DNA of 33,599 nucleotides, taken from contig JAICLL010000064.1 in NCBI GenBank assembly GCA_025927475.1, positions 1 to 33,599 of the forward strand. The letters run 5' to 3'. The translations under genes and the position numbers were made by a program. The stretch is from Pirellulales bacterium (GTDB lineage: Bacteria > Planctomycetota > Planctomycetia > Pirellulales > JAICIG01). The notes beneath the pieces were generated by a model. It saw only the letters and a program-made list of their open reading frames with translations. It was not told the origin of the DNA and made no database searches. Positions 11,201-18,215 of the stretch are shown in pieces. Position 1 is the stretch's first letter; each line of letters starts with the position of its first letter.

Positions 11201-11813
11201 GCCGATCGACCAGCCGCACGAAGGCATCGGGCGAAGCGTCGGCGATGAACGCATCGGTTTCTTCAGGCGTCGGCGGCAAACCGATCAGATCGAGATAAAC
11301 GCGGCGGAGCAGCGTATGCCGATCGGCCGGCGGCGAAGGCGCGAGCCCCTCGGCCTCCAACCGCGCCAGCACGAACTGATCGACGGCGTTCTGTGGCCAA
11401 GCGGCGTCACGCACCGCGGGCAGCGACGGCCGCGCCGGTTTGACAAACGCCCAATGCGTTTCATACTCGGCGCCCTCTTCGATCCACCGCCGCAATCGCT
11501 CCTTCTGCTCATCGCTCAGTTCTTTGCGGCTGGCCGGCGGCGGCATGCGCTGCTGCTCGTCGTCGCTGAAAATCCGCCGCAGCAGTTCGCTCTCGTCGGC
11601 TTTGCCCGGCGTGATGGCCCCGGCGGCGATCGCCTCTTCGCGCCGATCGAGCCGCAAATCGGCCTCGCGCGTTTTGTCGTCCGGCCCGTGGCACTTAAAG
11701 CACTTGTCGGCCAGAATCGGGCGAATGTCGCGGCTATAGCGCAGCGGCGCCTCGGCGCGAGCCACTGGGTAGACCAGCAGCCAGATCGCGGCAATGGAAA
11801 ACAAGCGTTTCAT
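8259..11813 (-). CDS. PSCyt1-DUF1549-DUF1553 (PSD1) planctomycete cytochrome-domain protein
   Basis: A 1184-residue exported protein. A signal peptide (to about residue 21) precedes a c-type cytochrome-like domain with the heme motif CFKCHG (38-43) and a later MPPP as likely axial Met. The DUF1549 part follows, with LRRVYLDLIGLPPTPEE, RWLDLARYADTNGYEKD and a second CAQCHHHKYDPI motif. A long middle region holds two similar beta-sandwich-like segments (each with a GPG and LGEIEVTA/LSKVTLMA pattern). The C-terminal DUF1553 domain carries ENPLTARVAVNRQWAALFGRG and TPLQALTLLNDAMF. It is typical of Planctomycetota, with suspected roles in periplasmic redox or polysaccharide breakdown. ATG 11813 is preferred over the adjacent TTG. 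Confidence 0.95.
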   Translation of the reverse strand: MKRLFSIAAIWLLVYPVARAEAPLRYSRDIRPILADKCFKCHGPDDKTREADLRLDRREEAIAAGAITPGKADESELLRRIFSDDEQQRMPPPASRKELSDEQKERLRRWIEEGAEYETHWAFVKPARPSLPAVRDAAWPQNAVDQFVLARLEAEGLAPSPPADRHTLLRRVYLDLIGLPPTPEETDAFIADASPDAFVRLVDRLLASPQYGERWARRWLDLARYADTNGYEKDRPRSIWPYRDWVVAALNRDLPFDQFTVEQLAGDLLPEATIEQRIATGFHRNTMLNEEGGIDPLEFRYHAMTDRVATTGTAWLGLTIRCAQCHHHKYDPISQREYYQFMAFLNNADEPELDLADARTDEEHRRRLAEAERLLAELPNQWPIDELQWHTLRPVVETTSGQQPTPLDDGSLLFPTPGPERDTYMLSAAAELEGITQLRIEALADGRLPRRGPGRAPNGNFVLGEIEVTATSSGETGTSRPIAIASAKADIEQNGFAAAATFDKRQETGWAVDSPAKPINGDHAVTFTFQEPISLAGGRQLRIKLDQNYGGAHTLGRIRLSAGVPAGSRESLAERRRAEVERRFTEWLNRERGRTVAWTPLRPSEMKSNLPHLAIEADDSIFVSGDTTKSDTFELTLPTELRGIAAVRIEALPDDRLPAHGPGTTYYEGPKGDFFLSKVTLMADGQAVNFAQATASFASNATGAAAAIDDDPQSGWSVAGRPGERHTAVFVLQEPLGEVRQLQIKLACGRYYASSLGRFRISVTAQPAAVARDLPEPIERLLALPAEQLTPAQVQELREAFLLSAPELKPQADQIRKLRAAPAHTTSLVMRERPADNPRPTQLHNRGEYLQPVGEVQPGTPESLHRWPEGQPLGRLGFARWLVSPENPLTARVAVNRQWAALFGRGLVSTTEDFGLQGAQPTHPELLDWLAVEFIERGWSLKTLHKLIVTSATYQQSSRVTPELLAKDPDNRLLARAPRLRLDAELIRDSALRASGLLSEKMGGPGVYPPQPAGVTEFAYGKPAWNASQGEDRWRRSIYTFQKRTAPFAMFAAFDAPAGEACVARRDVSDTPLQALTLLNDAMFLEAAQLLARQVMQQPGDTRERVRLAFRRVLVRPPSAEELSLLARYFEQQRSRFIGNPSSGEGGPSPAALAGDGPGDTAERAAYTAVARALLNLDEAITRN

Positions 11814-12070
11814 CAAAATGAATGCGAGGCTTCTCGCTAACCTGACCCTTTACTATCTCTAGAATAAGCCGAACCGCCCTCCGATAGCTAGCGGTCGGCA
11901 TGAATCGGCCGCGCGCGTTATAATGATTATTGCCGCATTTTCAAGAACGTTCGCCTCCACCGATCGGACATTGCTTTTACGAAACAGCGAATCAGAAGGC
12001 AAGAAAATGAACACACTCTATTCACCGGCGCTCGTCGGCAGCCTCTCCAGCTAAGCACGCCGCCGTCTCC

Positions 12071-13288
12071 ATGAGCCAGCTCGACGCCGATCCTTCCGCC
12101 GCTCCGCCCTCGGCCCATCGACCGGGCGAGCTGGCCGCCCTGCAGGTGGCCGGGCACGAACTGACCGTGTTCGAAGAATCGCCCCCGCTCATCGCCGCCA
12201 TGCTCGACGACATCGAGCAGGCCACGCGCCGCGTCTGGCTGGAAAGCTACATCGTGGCCGATGATAACGCCGGGCGGGCCATCGCCGAGGCCATGAAACG
12301 CCGCGCCGCCGCCGGCGCCGATTGCCGCCTGATGTACGACGCCGTCGGCAGCAACGCCACGCCCGCGGCCTTTTTTCGCGACCTGGCGCACTCGGGCGTA
12401 CACGTCGAAGCCTATCACTCGCTGTGGCAATCGCTCTGGCATTTTCGCTCGCTGCGGGTCTTCAATCGCCGCGATCATCGCAAGTTGCTGGTGCTTGACG
12501 ACCGCGTGGCGTATTTCGGCGGCATGAACATTGTCGATCAAAGCGGCATCCACACGGTCGAACAGGCCGAAGCCCGGCGTCTGCCCGCCTCGGCAGGTTG
12601 GCGCGACGTGCACGTGCGGCTGGTTGGCCCACAACAGCACGAAGTTTCCGAGGCCTTCGAGCGATTGTGGCGGACCGCCCGTGGCACGCGCCGCCGCCGC
12701 TGGCCGCGTTGGCCGATCCGCCAAATGCTTTCTTCGCCGGGCGAACGCATCTGGTTCTTCGATTGCCGACCGCAATTCAAGCATCGCCGCCCGGCGCGCG
12801 TGCTGGGGCCCTTGCTGCGGCGGGCGCGGCGCTCGATCACGCTGTCGATGGCCTACTTCATTCCGCAGGGCCGCGTGCTGCGCGAGCTGTTGCGCGCGGC
12901 CCGTCGCGGCGTCAAGGTGCGCGTCATCATCCCCGGCAAAAGCGACGTGCCGGTGGTCGAATGGGCCACGCGGCATTTCTATGACAAGTTGCTCAAGCAC
13001 GGCATTCACATCTACGAGCGCAAAGACCAGATGCTGCACAGCAAGGTGCTGGTGATCGACGATGCCTGGACGGTGATCGGTTCGTGCAATCTCGATCCCC
13101 GCAGCATGCTGCTGAACTTGGAGTTTTTCGCGGTGTTCCATTCGCGGGCGATGGCCGCGGTGGTCCGCCGGATTTCGCGTTATGAGTTGCGCAACAGCCG
13201 CCGCGTCTCATTGGCCGAGTGCGTGGGCCGCCCCTGGTGGCAGCGGCTGCGCGACCGCCTGGCCTGGTCGATGCGAAGGTGGCTGTGA
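12071..13288 (+). CDS. Phospholipase D family protein, cardiolipin synthase-like
   Basis: A 405-residue protein with two HKD motifs: HRKLLVLDD (His136) and HSKVLVIDD (His323), each followed by the family's GG-N or GS-N (FGGMN, IGSCN). The two sites form one active centre that moves phosphatidyl groups through a phosphohistidine intermediate. The length, the absence of N-terminal membrane helices and the motif LDPRSMLLNLEF point to the bacterial ClsB-like branch, which makes cardiolipin at the inner membrane surface. It stands alone on the plus strand between minus-strand genes. The upstream gap (11814-12070) shows no clear promoter beyond a lone TATAAT at 11919. Confidence 0.93.
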   Translation: MSQLDADPSAAPPSAHRPGELAALQVAGHELTVFEESPPLIAAMLDDIEQATRRVWLESYIVADDNAGRAIAEAMKRRAAAGADCRLMYDAVGSNATPAAFFRDLAHSGVHVEAYHSLWQSLWHFRSLRVFNRRDHRKLLVLDDRVAYFGGMNIVDQSGIHTVEQAEARRLPASAGWRDVHVRLVGPQQHEVSEAFERLWRTARGTRRRRWPRWPIRQMLSSPGERIWFFDCRPQFKHRRPARVLGPLLRRARRSITLSMAYFIPQGRVLRELLRAARRGVKVRVIIPGKSDVPVVEWATRHFYDKLLKHGIHIYERKDQMLHSKVLVIDDAWTVIGSCNLDPRSMLLNLEFFAVFHSRAMAAVVRRISRYELRNSRRVSLAECVGRPWWQRLRDRLAWSMRRWL

Positions 13289-13371
13289 GGGAGTGGCTGG
13301 TGGCTAGCGGCTGGGGCAGAGCCGCAGGGATCCCCGGCGCCTGCAGGCGCATATCCCGTGGCCACAAGAGT

Positions 13372-13818
13372 TCATTTCGTATCCTCGTCTGGCGGCAACA
13401 CGAATAGCTTGCCAAATACCGAGGGCCGGTCCATCGGTCGCAGTTCAAGTTCATACTCGCCGGGAGCGCGAAGCGGACTCATTTCCAGTTCAAAGCGAAA
13501 TGTCCAACGTCCGGATCTCTCGGCGCGGCCCCCGCCCGACTGATGGATGATTCGCCCCAACTTTGCTCGCCGGCTCGGCAGGCTGGCCTGCACGACATAA
13601 ACCGTTGCCCTGCCGTTCCAGTCAACAAATTGCCCGCGCACGTGAATCGGCTCTCCAACATGAACCGGATCGGCCACCACATAGTTGGCGAAATGCGTCC
13701 AATAAATCTGCCAGCCGCCTAAACCGAGGCACAGCAAGACGACCAGGATCAGAAGGGTCCGCAGGCGAAATTGCGTCCAGCGGCGTTTGATTGGCAGAAT
13801 CTTCGTGTCTACATCCAT
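13372..13818 (-). CDS. Small membrane-anchored protein with FRLRTLL motif
   Basis: A 148-residue protein with an N-terminal anchor (WTQFRLRTLLILVVLLCLGL) and an extracytoplasmic beta-rich part containing HVRGQFVDWNGRATVYV and a C-terminal GEYELELRP segment. It is similar in layout to the protein at 7397-7885, and the two may be paralogues. The ATG at 13818 is preferred over a GTG at 13851, whose upstream sequence shows no ribosome site. It is convergent with the phospholipase D gene. Function unknown. Confidence 0.75.
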   Translation of the reverse strand: MDVDTKILPIKRRWTQFRLRTLLILVVLLCLGLGGWQIYWTHFANYVVADPVHVGEPIHVRGQFVDWNGRATVYVVQASLPSRRAKLGRIIHQSGGGRAERSGRWTFRFELEMSPLRAPGEYELELRPMDRPSVFGKLFVLPPDEDTK

Positions 13819-13868
13819 GACTGCGTCTCGGTCGTGCTCACTCGGACTCACGATTCAGCGGCCAACGG

Positions 13869-13950
13869 GTGACTGGTGGCTAACGGCTTGAGCACCAAAC
13901 ACTAACCCTAACCACCAGCCACCAGCCACTAACCACTAGCCACCAGCCAC
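13869..13950. repeat. Heptad array with inverted arm
   Basis: The stretch 13902-13950 is built of 7-base units of the type CCAGCCA, CTAACCA and CTAGCCA. A G-rich arm (13869-13890, GTGACTGGTGGCTAACGG) is complementary to it. It lies between two divergently read minus- and plus-side gene groups and marks the left edge of the region where such arrays fill intergenic space. Confidence 0.7.
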
Positions 13951-13974
13951 TTCCCCTGAATCCCGGCCCCTTTC

Positions 13975-14250
13975 CTACGCCTTGCGGCGCTTGTTCAGCT
14001 TGCTGGCCAGCTTTTCGCGGGTCTTCTCGGCGTCGAGCCGCAGCCGTGCGTCGCTGGGGGCGTGCGAGATCTTTTCGCTCCAGCGCTTCAACCAGGCGAT
14101 GTGCCCGACCGCCGTCGAAATATCCATCGGCACCGAGCGCGGCCCCTGAGCCAACATTTCGGCGCGGGTTTTCTTGAGATTGGCGGAAATTTCATCGACG
14201 TCGCGTTGCATCGCGGCCACGTCGTCGGGTGAACAATCGACCTTCGCCAT
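13975..14250 (-). CDS. Small helical protein of unknown function
   Basis: A 91-residue, highly charged protein (MAKVDCSPDDVAAMQRDVDE...), almost certainly all-helical. Two amphipathic helices lie near residues 8-35 and 62-88, separated by a segment containing HIAWLKRWSEKI, and the C-terminus is basic (KLNKRRKA). AAGGAG lies five to six bases before the ATG at 14250, so the start is secure. It reads away from the parB-like cluster and could be the first gene on the other side of a shared promoter region. I do not recognise the family. Confidence 0.7.
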   Translation of the reverse strand: MAKVDCSPDDVAAMQRDVDEISANLKKTRAEMLAQGPRSVPMDISTAVGHIAWLKRWSEKISHAPSDARLRLDAEKTREKLASKLNKRRKA

Positions 14251-14376
14251 GTGGACTCCTTTTCAAGACAAATAGAAGGTTACTGGCCCCGTTATTTTTT
14301 CGCATAGAAAGCTCAATCTGTCAAACCACTTGCGCCGCTAGAACCAAGTTATGATTATCAATTTTTACATTTCTGC

Positions 14377-14404
14377 TTGACAGAGATTTATACATGCGTA
14401 CACT
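14377..14404 (+). promoter_or_regulatory. Candidate sigma-70-type promoter for the parB-like cluster
   Basis: TTGACA (14377-14382), a 16-base spacer, then TACACT (14399-14404) lie in an AT-rich pocket (about 14340-14400) that contrasts with its GC-rich surroundings. It points toward the parB-like gene at 14594. The -35 matches the consensus fully and the -10 at four of six positions. It is a sequence match only. Confidence 0.45.
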
Positions 14405-14560
14405 ACGGAACAGGAAAAGGGGCCGCAAGTCAGCGGCCGGAAGCTCGGGAAGAAAGCATCGCGGCGAACGTGAGCGTGGGGAACCGACCAACCCGCCCGC
14501 CAGAAGATCCCTGACCTCCGACCTCCGACCTCCGACCTCCGACCCCTTCCCTGACCACTT
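14405..14560. repeat. Heptad inverted array (family A), copy 1
   Basis: A left arm with GGGGCCGC...GCGGCCGG elements, a loop of about 50 bases, then four exact tandem GACCTCC units (14513-14540) running into GACCCC. This copy is the most diverged of the five family A arrays. Its right arm approaches the parB-like start, the pattern seen before later genes. Confidence 0.65.
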
Positions 14561-14593
14561 AGCCCTCACCCCTGAATCCTTCCGGAGCCTCCC

Positions 14594-15634
14594 ATGCAAT
14601 TCGCCAGCCCCATTGCCGAACCCATGGCCCTCGCCGAGTTCTCGCTTTCGACCGGGGAAACCATGCCGCGGCCCGTGGCGATCGAAGGAATTCACCCGGC
14701 GGCCACGCTGTTTCCGCTGATGCACGGCGTGCCGCTGGGCGAACTGGCCGCCGACATCGCCGAAAACGGCCTCCGCGAACCGATCGTTTGCACAGACGGC
14801 CTGGTGCTCGATGGCCGCAACCGCCTGCGCGCCTGCGAAATGGCCGAAGTCGAGCCGCGGTTCGTCGAATGGGACGGCCTCGGCTCGCCCCTGGCCTTTG
14901 TCATTTCGCGCAATTTGCACCGCCGTCATCTCAACGAAAGCCAGCGGGCGATGGTCGCCGCCCGAGCTCGCGAGCTTTTTGAAGAAGAGGCCGCGGCTCG
15001 CGCGGCTACGCATCAATTTGGCCGCTTGCACGATACTCCCTCTGAAGCGGGGGAGGATTGTAAAATTCTTCGGGATTTTACGGCTTGTGCAAATTTGCAC
15101 AAGCCGGAGGTCCACGCCAACGCTGAGGCCGCCGCTTTGCTGAATGTCTCGACACGTTCGGTCGCAACAGCCGCCAAGGTTTTGAAGGAAGGCGACGAGA
15201 AACTGATCGCCGCGGTCGATGAGGGCCAGATTGCAGTCTCCGACGCGGCGGCGGTAGCCGATCTGCCGAAGCCAAAGCAGCGCCAAGCCATCGAGCGAGT
15301 ACGATCGGGCCGCAGTCGCACCTTGCGACAAGCTGCTCGCGAGCAGGCCGCGGAGGAATCGCCCGCGGCCGGGTCGCCGGAGGCTGCATCGTCGGCTGCC
15401 GCCTTGGCCGTGCCGCCGGAGGATGAAGCCATCAGTCTGATCTCGACCAAGCGGCTGTTGCGCAGCGAGTGCCAAAAGCTGGCCTGCGAGGTAAGCAAGC
15501 TGGTCGATCGCGTCGAGGCATTCAGCCGCTCGATCGGCGGCCACACGCTTTACACCGATCGCGTGCGTCAGGGTCTGGGCATCGCCTTGCGCGCCATTCA
15601 TGAGTATCTGACGTTGTCGAGCGAGAGAAGGTGA
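14594..15634 (+). CDS. ParB/Srx-fold DNA-binding-like protein
   Basis: A 346-residue protein. Residues 35-110 match the ParB N-terminal domain: HPAATLFPL, LAADIAENGLREPIV, then DGRNRLRACEMA, the counterpart of the CTP-binding GxxRxxA box. An ISRNLHRRHLNESQRAM segment follows, as in phage and plasmid ParB-like proteins. The middle (about 165-235) looks like an HTH plus helical region (LLNVSTRSVATAAKVLKEG, AVSDAAAVADLPKPKQR), and the C-terminus is a helical oligomerisation-like tail. ATG 14594 has GGAG seven bases upstream. No ParA is visible, so this is unlikely to be a chromosome segregation ParB; a regulatory or phage-type role fits better. A perfect 24-bp palindrome lies inside the gene. 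Confidence 0.88.
   Translation: MQFASPIAEPMALAEFSLSTGETMPRPVAIEGIHPAATLFPLMHGVPLGELAADIAENGLREPIVCTDGLVLDGRNRLRACEMAEVEPRFVEWDGLGSPLAFVISRNLHRRHLNESQRAMVAARARELFEEEAAARAATHQFGRLHDTPSEAGEDCKILRDFTACANLHKPEVHANAEAAALLNVSTRSVATAAKVLKEGDEKLIAAVDEGQIAVSDAAAVADLPKPKQRQAIERVRSGRSRTLRQAAREQAAEESPAAGSPEAASSAAALAVPPEDEAISLISTKRLLRSECQKLACEVSKLVDRVEAFSRSIGGHTLYTDRVRQGLGIALRAIHEYLTLSSERR
15060..15105. promoter_or_regulatory. Stem-loop and perfect 24-bp palindrome inside the parB-like gene
   Basis: GTAAAAT (15060-15066) pairs with ATTTTAC (15075-15081) around an eight-base loop. Immediately next to it, 15082-15105 is a perfect 24-bp palindrome with half-site GGCTTGTGCAAA. Perfect dyads of this length are binding sites for dimeric DNA-binding proteins in many systems, and ParB proteins bind palindromic parS sites. 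Whether this protein binds its own gene is inference. The palindrome encodes part of the linker between the ParB domain and the HTH. Confidence 0.55.
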
Positions 15635-15776
15635 TGAGCGGCGAGGCATGAGCGGTGTGGCGAGTGACGAGTGGTGTGTGGTGAGTGGAGTTGAGTGCAA
15701 CTCGCCGGGCGGGCCGAGCGCGGCGAGTGCCACTTTCGCCTGGATCAGTTTTTTCCGTGGTGCAGCGAACCCGCGA

Positions 15777-15900
15777 TTCGCCCTCTCCCCGCAGTCTCTC
15801 GCGCCGCTGGCTTGGTGCGGTTCACCGATGTAAGGAGCCGCCTGATTGAGCGCCTGCCGCCGCAAAAACCCACCAAGCCAGTTGCGCGGGATGATGCGGG
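15777..15900. repeat. Inverted pair of the AAAACCCACCAAGCCAGT repeat (family D)
   Basis: A minus-oriented copy (about 15783-15817; CTCTCCCCGCAG...GGCTTGGTG) faces a plus-oriented copy (15864-15900; AAAACCCACCAAGCCAGTTG). Together they form a large dyad in the gap before the GNAT gene. Other copies sit at 21660, 26520, 26688, 27887 and 28088. The preceding stretch 15635-15776 has G/T-rich simple sequence (GAGTGGTGTGTGGTGAGTGG) and no gene. Confidence 0.75.
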
Positions 15901-15920
15901 AAGTGGGAGAGCGGAGGGAC

Positions 15921-16024
15921 CGAGACACGGAGAGGGGGAGACACGGAGAGGGGGAGATAAGAAGTTCTCGTTGCTCCCCAGCTCCCCAGCTCCCCAGCTC
16001 CCCCTCTCCGCGTCTCCGTGTCCC
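15921..16024. repeat. Octad inverted array (family B), copy 1
   Basis: A purine arm of 8-base units related to GACACGGA and GGGGGAGA, a short loop, GCTCCCCA repeats, and a complementary pyrimidine arm (CTCCGCGTCTCCGTGTC). It ends some 30 bases before the GNAT start. The rest of that gap is C/A-rich sequence (CCAACCACCAACCCCCAACC). Confidence 0.85.
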
Positions 16025-16054
16025 GCCCCCAACCACCAACCCCCAACCACCCCC

Positions 16055-16552
16055 ATGCCCTCGCCTCTCGAAATCCGCTGGCTGCGACGACGCGATCTGC
16101 CAGGCGTGCTGGCGATCGAACGCGCGAGCTTCGCGGCGCCCTGGAGCGAGGCCGATTTCGACGCCACGTTGCGCCGACCGTATTGCTTCGGGCTCGCGGC
16201 AGACCGGTGGCAGTCGCTGTGCGGCTATTTGCTCGGCGCGCTCGACGGCAAATACGTGCACCTGCTCAACCTGGCCGTGGCGCCAACGCATCGCCGTCGC
16301 GGCATCGGCAGCCGGCTGGTCGGCGAGCTGATCGAGCGCACACACTGCTCGGGCAGGCGATTGGTCGTCGTGCTCGGCGAGCGCAACCTAACGGCGCAAG
16401 TGTTCTATCGCGCGCAGGGCTTTCGCGCGGTGGGCATCTTGCGCGATTTTTGGAATGGCACGCGTGACGACGCGTATTTGCTTGAGCATCGTCCTGGCGA
16501 GCGCGCCGCGCCCTTTCTGCCCGCGAATCGGATTGTGGCCTATCTGCGATGA
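16055..16552 (+). CDS. GNAT acetyltransferase, RimI-like
   Basis: A 165-residue protein with the GNAT fold. EIRWLRRRDLPGVLAIERAS is the typical N-terminus of RimI-like enzymes. Strand 4 and the acetyl-CoA loop read LNLAVAPTHRRRGIGSRLV, with the R/Q-x-x-G-x-G/A core as RRRGIGS, followed by NLTAQVFYRAQGFRAVGI. RimI acetylates the N-terminal Ala of ribosomal protein S18; many phage and plasmid relatives have unknown targets. ATG 16055 has no Shine-Dalgarno sequence, being preceded by a C/A-rich simple repeat, like several genes here. A family A/B array starts within a few bases of its stop codon. Confidence 0.9.
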   Translation: MPSPLEIRWLRRRDLPGVLAIERASFAAPWSEADFDATLRRPYCFGLAADRWQSLCGYLLGALDGKYVHLLNLAVAPTHRRRGIGSRLVGELIERTHCSGRRLVVVLGERNLTAQVFYRAQGFRAVGILRDFWNGTRDDAYLLEHRPGERAAPFLPANRIVAYLR

Positions 16553-16555
16553 GAA

Positions 16556-16675
16556 GGGGTCGGAGGCCAGGGAAGACGCGGAGAGGGGGAGACGCGGAGA
16601 CACGGAGACACGGGGATAGGAAATTCTTCTTGATCCCTTGCTCCCCCTCTCCGCGTCTCCGCGTCTCCGCGTCCC
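16556..16675. repeat. Mixed heptad/octad inverted array (family A start, family B copy 2)
   Basis: It begins three bases after the GNAT stop with GGGGTCGGAGGCCAGGGAAG (family A left arm), then passes into family B units (GACGCGGA, GACACGGA). After a loop (TTCTTGATCCCTTGC) comes the complementary arm CCCTCTCCGCGTCTCCGCG. The switch of family within one array suggests both use the same kind of site. Confidence 0.85.
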
Positions 16676-16686
16676 TAACCGTAGCT

Positions 16687-16798
16687 CCAGTCCCCAGTCC
16701 CCAGTCCCCAGTCCCCAGTCCCCAGTCCCCAGTCCCCAGTCCCCAGTCCCCAGTCTCCAGTCTCCAGTCCCCAACCCCTAACCCCCGCTCCCGCTCCC
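16687..16798. repeat. Perfect heptad tandem repeat ending at a start codon
   Basis: Twelve consecutive 7-base units, ten CCAGTCC and two CCAGTCT (16687-16770), then degenerate units CCAACCC, CTAACCC and CCGCTCC run up to the ATG at 16799. The unit is not a multiple of three and lies where a ribosome site would be, so copy number could alter expression but not the reading frame. Confidence 0.9.
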
Positions 16799-17035
16799 AT
16801 GTCCGCCGATATCACCCTCACCGACCACGAAGGCCTCACCTGGGTCCGCCATCAATGCCGCTGTTGCCGGCGCGTGCTTTGGTCGCTCTCCGGCGATCCG
16901 ATCGGGCTGTGCGCGGGGTGCGACGTGCGCGCCTGGGATCCGCTGGGACTCGCCCGCACCGAGAACAAGGCCGTGCTGCTCAGCCGCATTCACGTGAAGC
17001 AGTATCACGGAGTGTTGATGCGCAGCGACGTGTGA
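16799..17035 (+). CDS. Small zinc-ribbon-like protein
   Basis: A 78-residue protein with a CRCC pair near residue 20 and a second knuckle LCAGC about 17 residues later, the spacing of a small zinc ribbon. The rest is short and polar with a C-terminal RIHVKQYHGVLMRSDV. Standing between a GNAT and a DNA methyltransferase, it could be a nucleic-acid-binding accessory protein, but nothing identifies a target. The start follows a heptad tandem repeat without a ribosome site. A family A array begins at the stop codon. Confidence 0.65.
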   Translation: MSADITLTDHEGLTWVRHQCRCCRRVLWSLSGDPIGLCAGCDVRAWDPLGLARTENKAVLLSRIHVKQYHGVLMRSDV

Positions 17036-17037
17036 AG

Positions 17038-17222
17038 AAAAGGGGTCGGAGGTCAGAGGCCGGAGGCCAGGGAAGACATGTGCTCCGCCGAAGGCATTGG
17101 GCGAGCCGATTGATCCCGAGCATCCGTGAACGAACACCGCATGCGCCGAATCAAAAAACCCTGGCCTCTGACCTCCGACCTCCGACCTCTCCCCTCATCC
17201 CTCACCCCTAGTCCCCGACCCC
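17038..17222. repeat. Heptad inverted array (family A), copy 2
   Basis: Left arm AGGGGTCGGAGGTCAGAGG, made of 7-base units GGTCGGA, GGTCAGA and GGCCGGA; right arm CTGACCTCCGACCTCCGACC; loop of about 85 bases unlike the loops of copies 3 to 5. It occupies almost the whole space between the preceding stop and the methyltransferase ATG. Confidence 0.9.
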
Positions 17223-17226
17223 TCTC

Positions 17227-17964
17227 ATGCGTTTCCCCGATTTCCAAACGCCCGACGGCCGCATCCAACTGCACTGCTGCGACGCCGGCGAACTGCTGGC
17301 CTCGCTCGATGACGGCGCCGTCGACATCGTCGTCACCAGCCCGCCGTACAACACGCTGCCGGCAGACACTCGGGCGTATGGCTTTCGCCGCCGCTCGGGC
17401 GGCGACCGTTGGCTGGCGAAAGTGGCCGACGAGGGCTACGACGACCAGTTGCCCGAGCCGCTTTATCAGCATTGGCTGGCGATGATCGTGGCTGAGCTGC
17501 GGCGCGTGAGCAAGGGCCTGGCGTGGGTGAATCACAAGCTGCGTTTCCGCGAGGGGTGCGGCTTGCATCCGTTGCGGTTCCTGCCCGAACCGGTGTGGAG
17601 CGAAGTGATTTGGGACCGTCGCGGCAGCCTGGCGATGAACTGCGCCCGGTTCGCGCCGAGTCATGAATATCTGATTGGCTTTGGCCGCCCGCACTGGTGG
17701 GACGACAGTTGCAACACGCTGCTTTCGGTTTGGCAGATTGCGCCCGAGCGCGGCTGCTTGGAGCATCCTTGTCCGTTTCCGATTGAAATCCCCCGTCGCT
17801 TGATCGCAGCCAGTTGCCCACCCGGCGGCGTTGTGCTCGACCCCTTCATGGGCCGCGGCACGACGGCGTTGGCGTGTCTGGAACTGGGCCGGCGGTTTAT
17901 CGGCTGCGATCGGTCGGCGGAGTACTTTGCGTGTGCCCGGCAGAACGTCGTGAATGCAGCTTGA
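17227..17964 (+). CDS. DNA methyltransferase (N4-cytosine/N6-adenine class, beta order)
   Basis: A 245-residue protein with the amino-methyltransferase catalytic motif IV TSPPYN (37-42), which comes before motif I DPFMGRGTTALACLE (about 205-219) and GCD. This is the circularly ordered beta class. It takes a methyl group from S-adenosylmethionine to an exocyclic amine of A or C in DNA. It is short, with little room for a target recognition domain, as in phage-borne solitary methylases. No restriction endonuclease is next to it, so protection from host restriction or regulation is more likely than a restriction-modification pair. The target site cannot be read from sequence. Confidence 0.92.
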   Translation: MRFPDFQTPDGRIQLHCCDAGELLASLDDGAVDIVVTSPPYNTLPADTRAYGFRRRSGGDRWLAKVADEGYDDQLPEPLYQHWLAMIVAELRRVSKGLAWVNHKLRFREGCGLHPLRFLPEPVWSEVIWDRRGSLAMNCARFAPSHEYLIGFGRPHWWDDSCNTLLSVWQIAPERGCLEHPCPFPIEIPRRLIAASCPPGGVVLDPFMGRGTTALACLELGRRFIGCDRSAEYFACARQNVVNAA

Positions 17965-18165
17965 AGGGGTCGGAGGCCAGAGGCCGGAGGTCAGGGACGA
18001 AGAAAGGGTTTAGAGGTTGGAGGCCAGAGGCCAGGGAAGACGTTCACAGCTCCGAGCGTTTTGCGCCGACCGAGAAAGTGAGCCGGGCCCCCTGACCTCC
18101 GGCCTCTGGCCTCCGACCTCTTTCCGCCCTGACCTCCGACCTCTGACCTCCGACCCCTTCCATCA
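17965..18165. repeat. Heptad inverted array (family A), copy 3, with conserved apical loop
   Basis: It begins at the methyltransferase stop (TGA-AGGGGTCGGAGGCC). Left arms of GGYCRGA-type heptads precede the loop; the complementary TCYGRCC arms follow, ending CTGACCTCCGACCCC. The loop core 18057-18080 (CGTTTTGCGCCGACCGAGAA) is shared with copies 4 and 5. The 50 bases to the next ATG hold no further structure. Confidence 0.9.
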
Positions 18166-18215
18166 AATCCTGAAATCTCTGCGCAACCCTTTCCACCCAT
18201 CGAAGCCAACATGCC

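Noticed and set aside
10644-11840. Long plus-strand open frame opposite the PSCyt1/DUF1549/DUF1553 gene
   Set aside because: Antisense shadow; the minus-strand gene has a signal peptide, a heme motif and both DUF domains.
11919-11924. TATAAT before the phospholipase D gene
   Set aside because: No -35-like hexamer at 15-19 bases upstream, and it lies about 150 bases from the start codon; too weak to call.
12007-12054. 15-codon ORF (MNTLYSPALVGSLSS) upstream of the phospholipase D gene
   Set aside because: Could be a leader peptide, but there is no attenuator-like hairpin and the ribosome site is poor.
11927-13141. Minus-strand open frame of 404 codons
   Set aside because: Opposite the phospholipase D gene with both HKD motifs; no independent support.
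14321-16345. Minus-strand open frame of 674 codons across several genes and repeats
   Set aside because: It runs through the parB-like gene, an intergenic repeat array and the GNAT gene in antisense; a real gene would not follow such mixed sequence.
14405-16798. Regularly spaced short repeats resembling a CRISPR array
   Set aside because: Units are 7 or 8 bases and contiguous, without unique spacers, and no cas gene is present.
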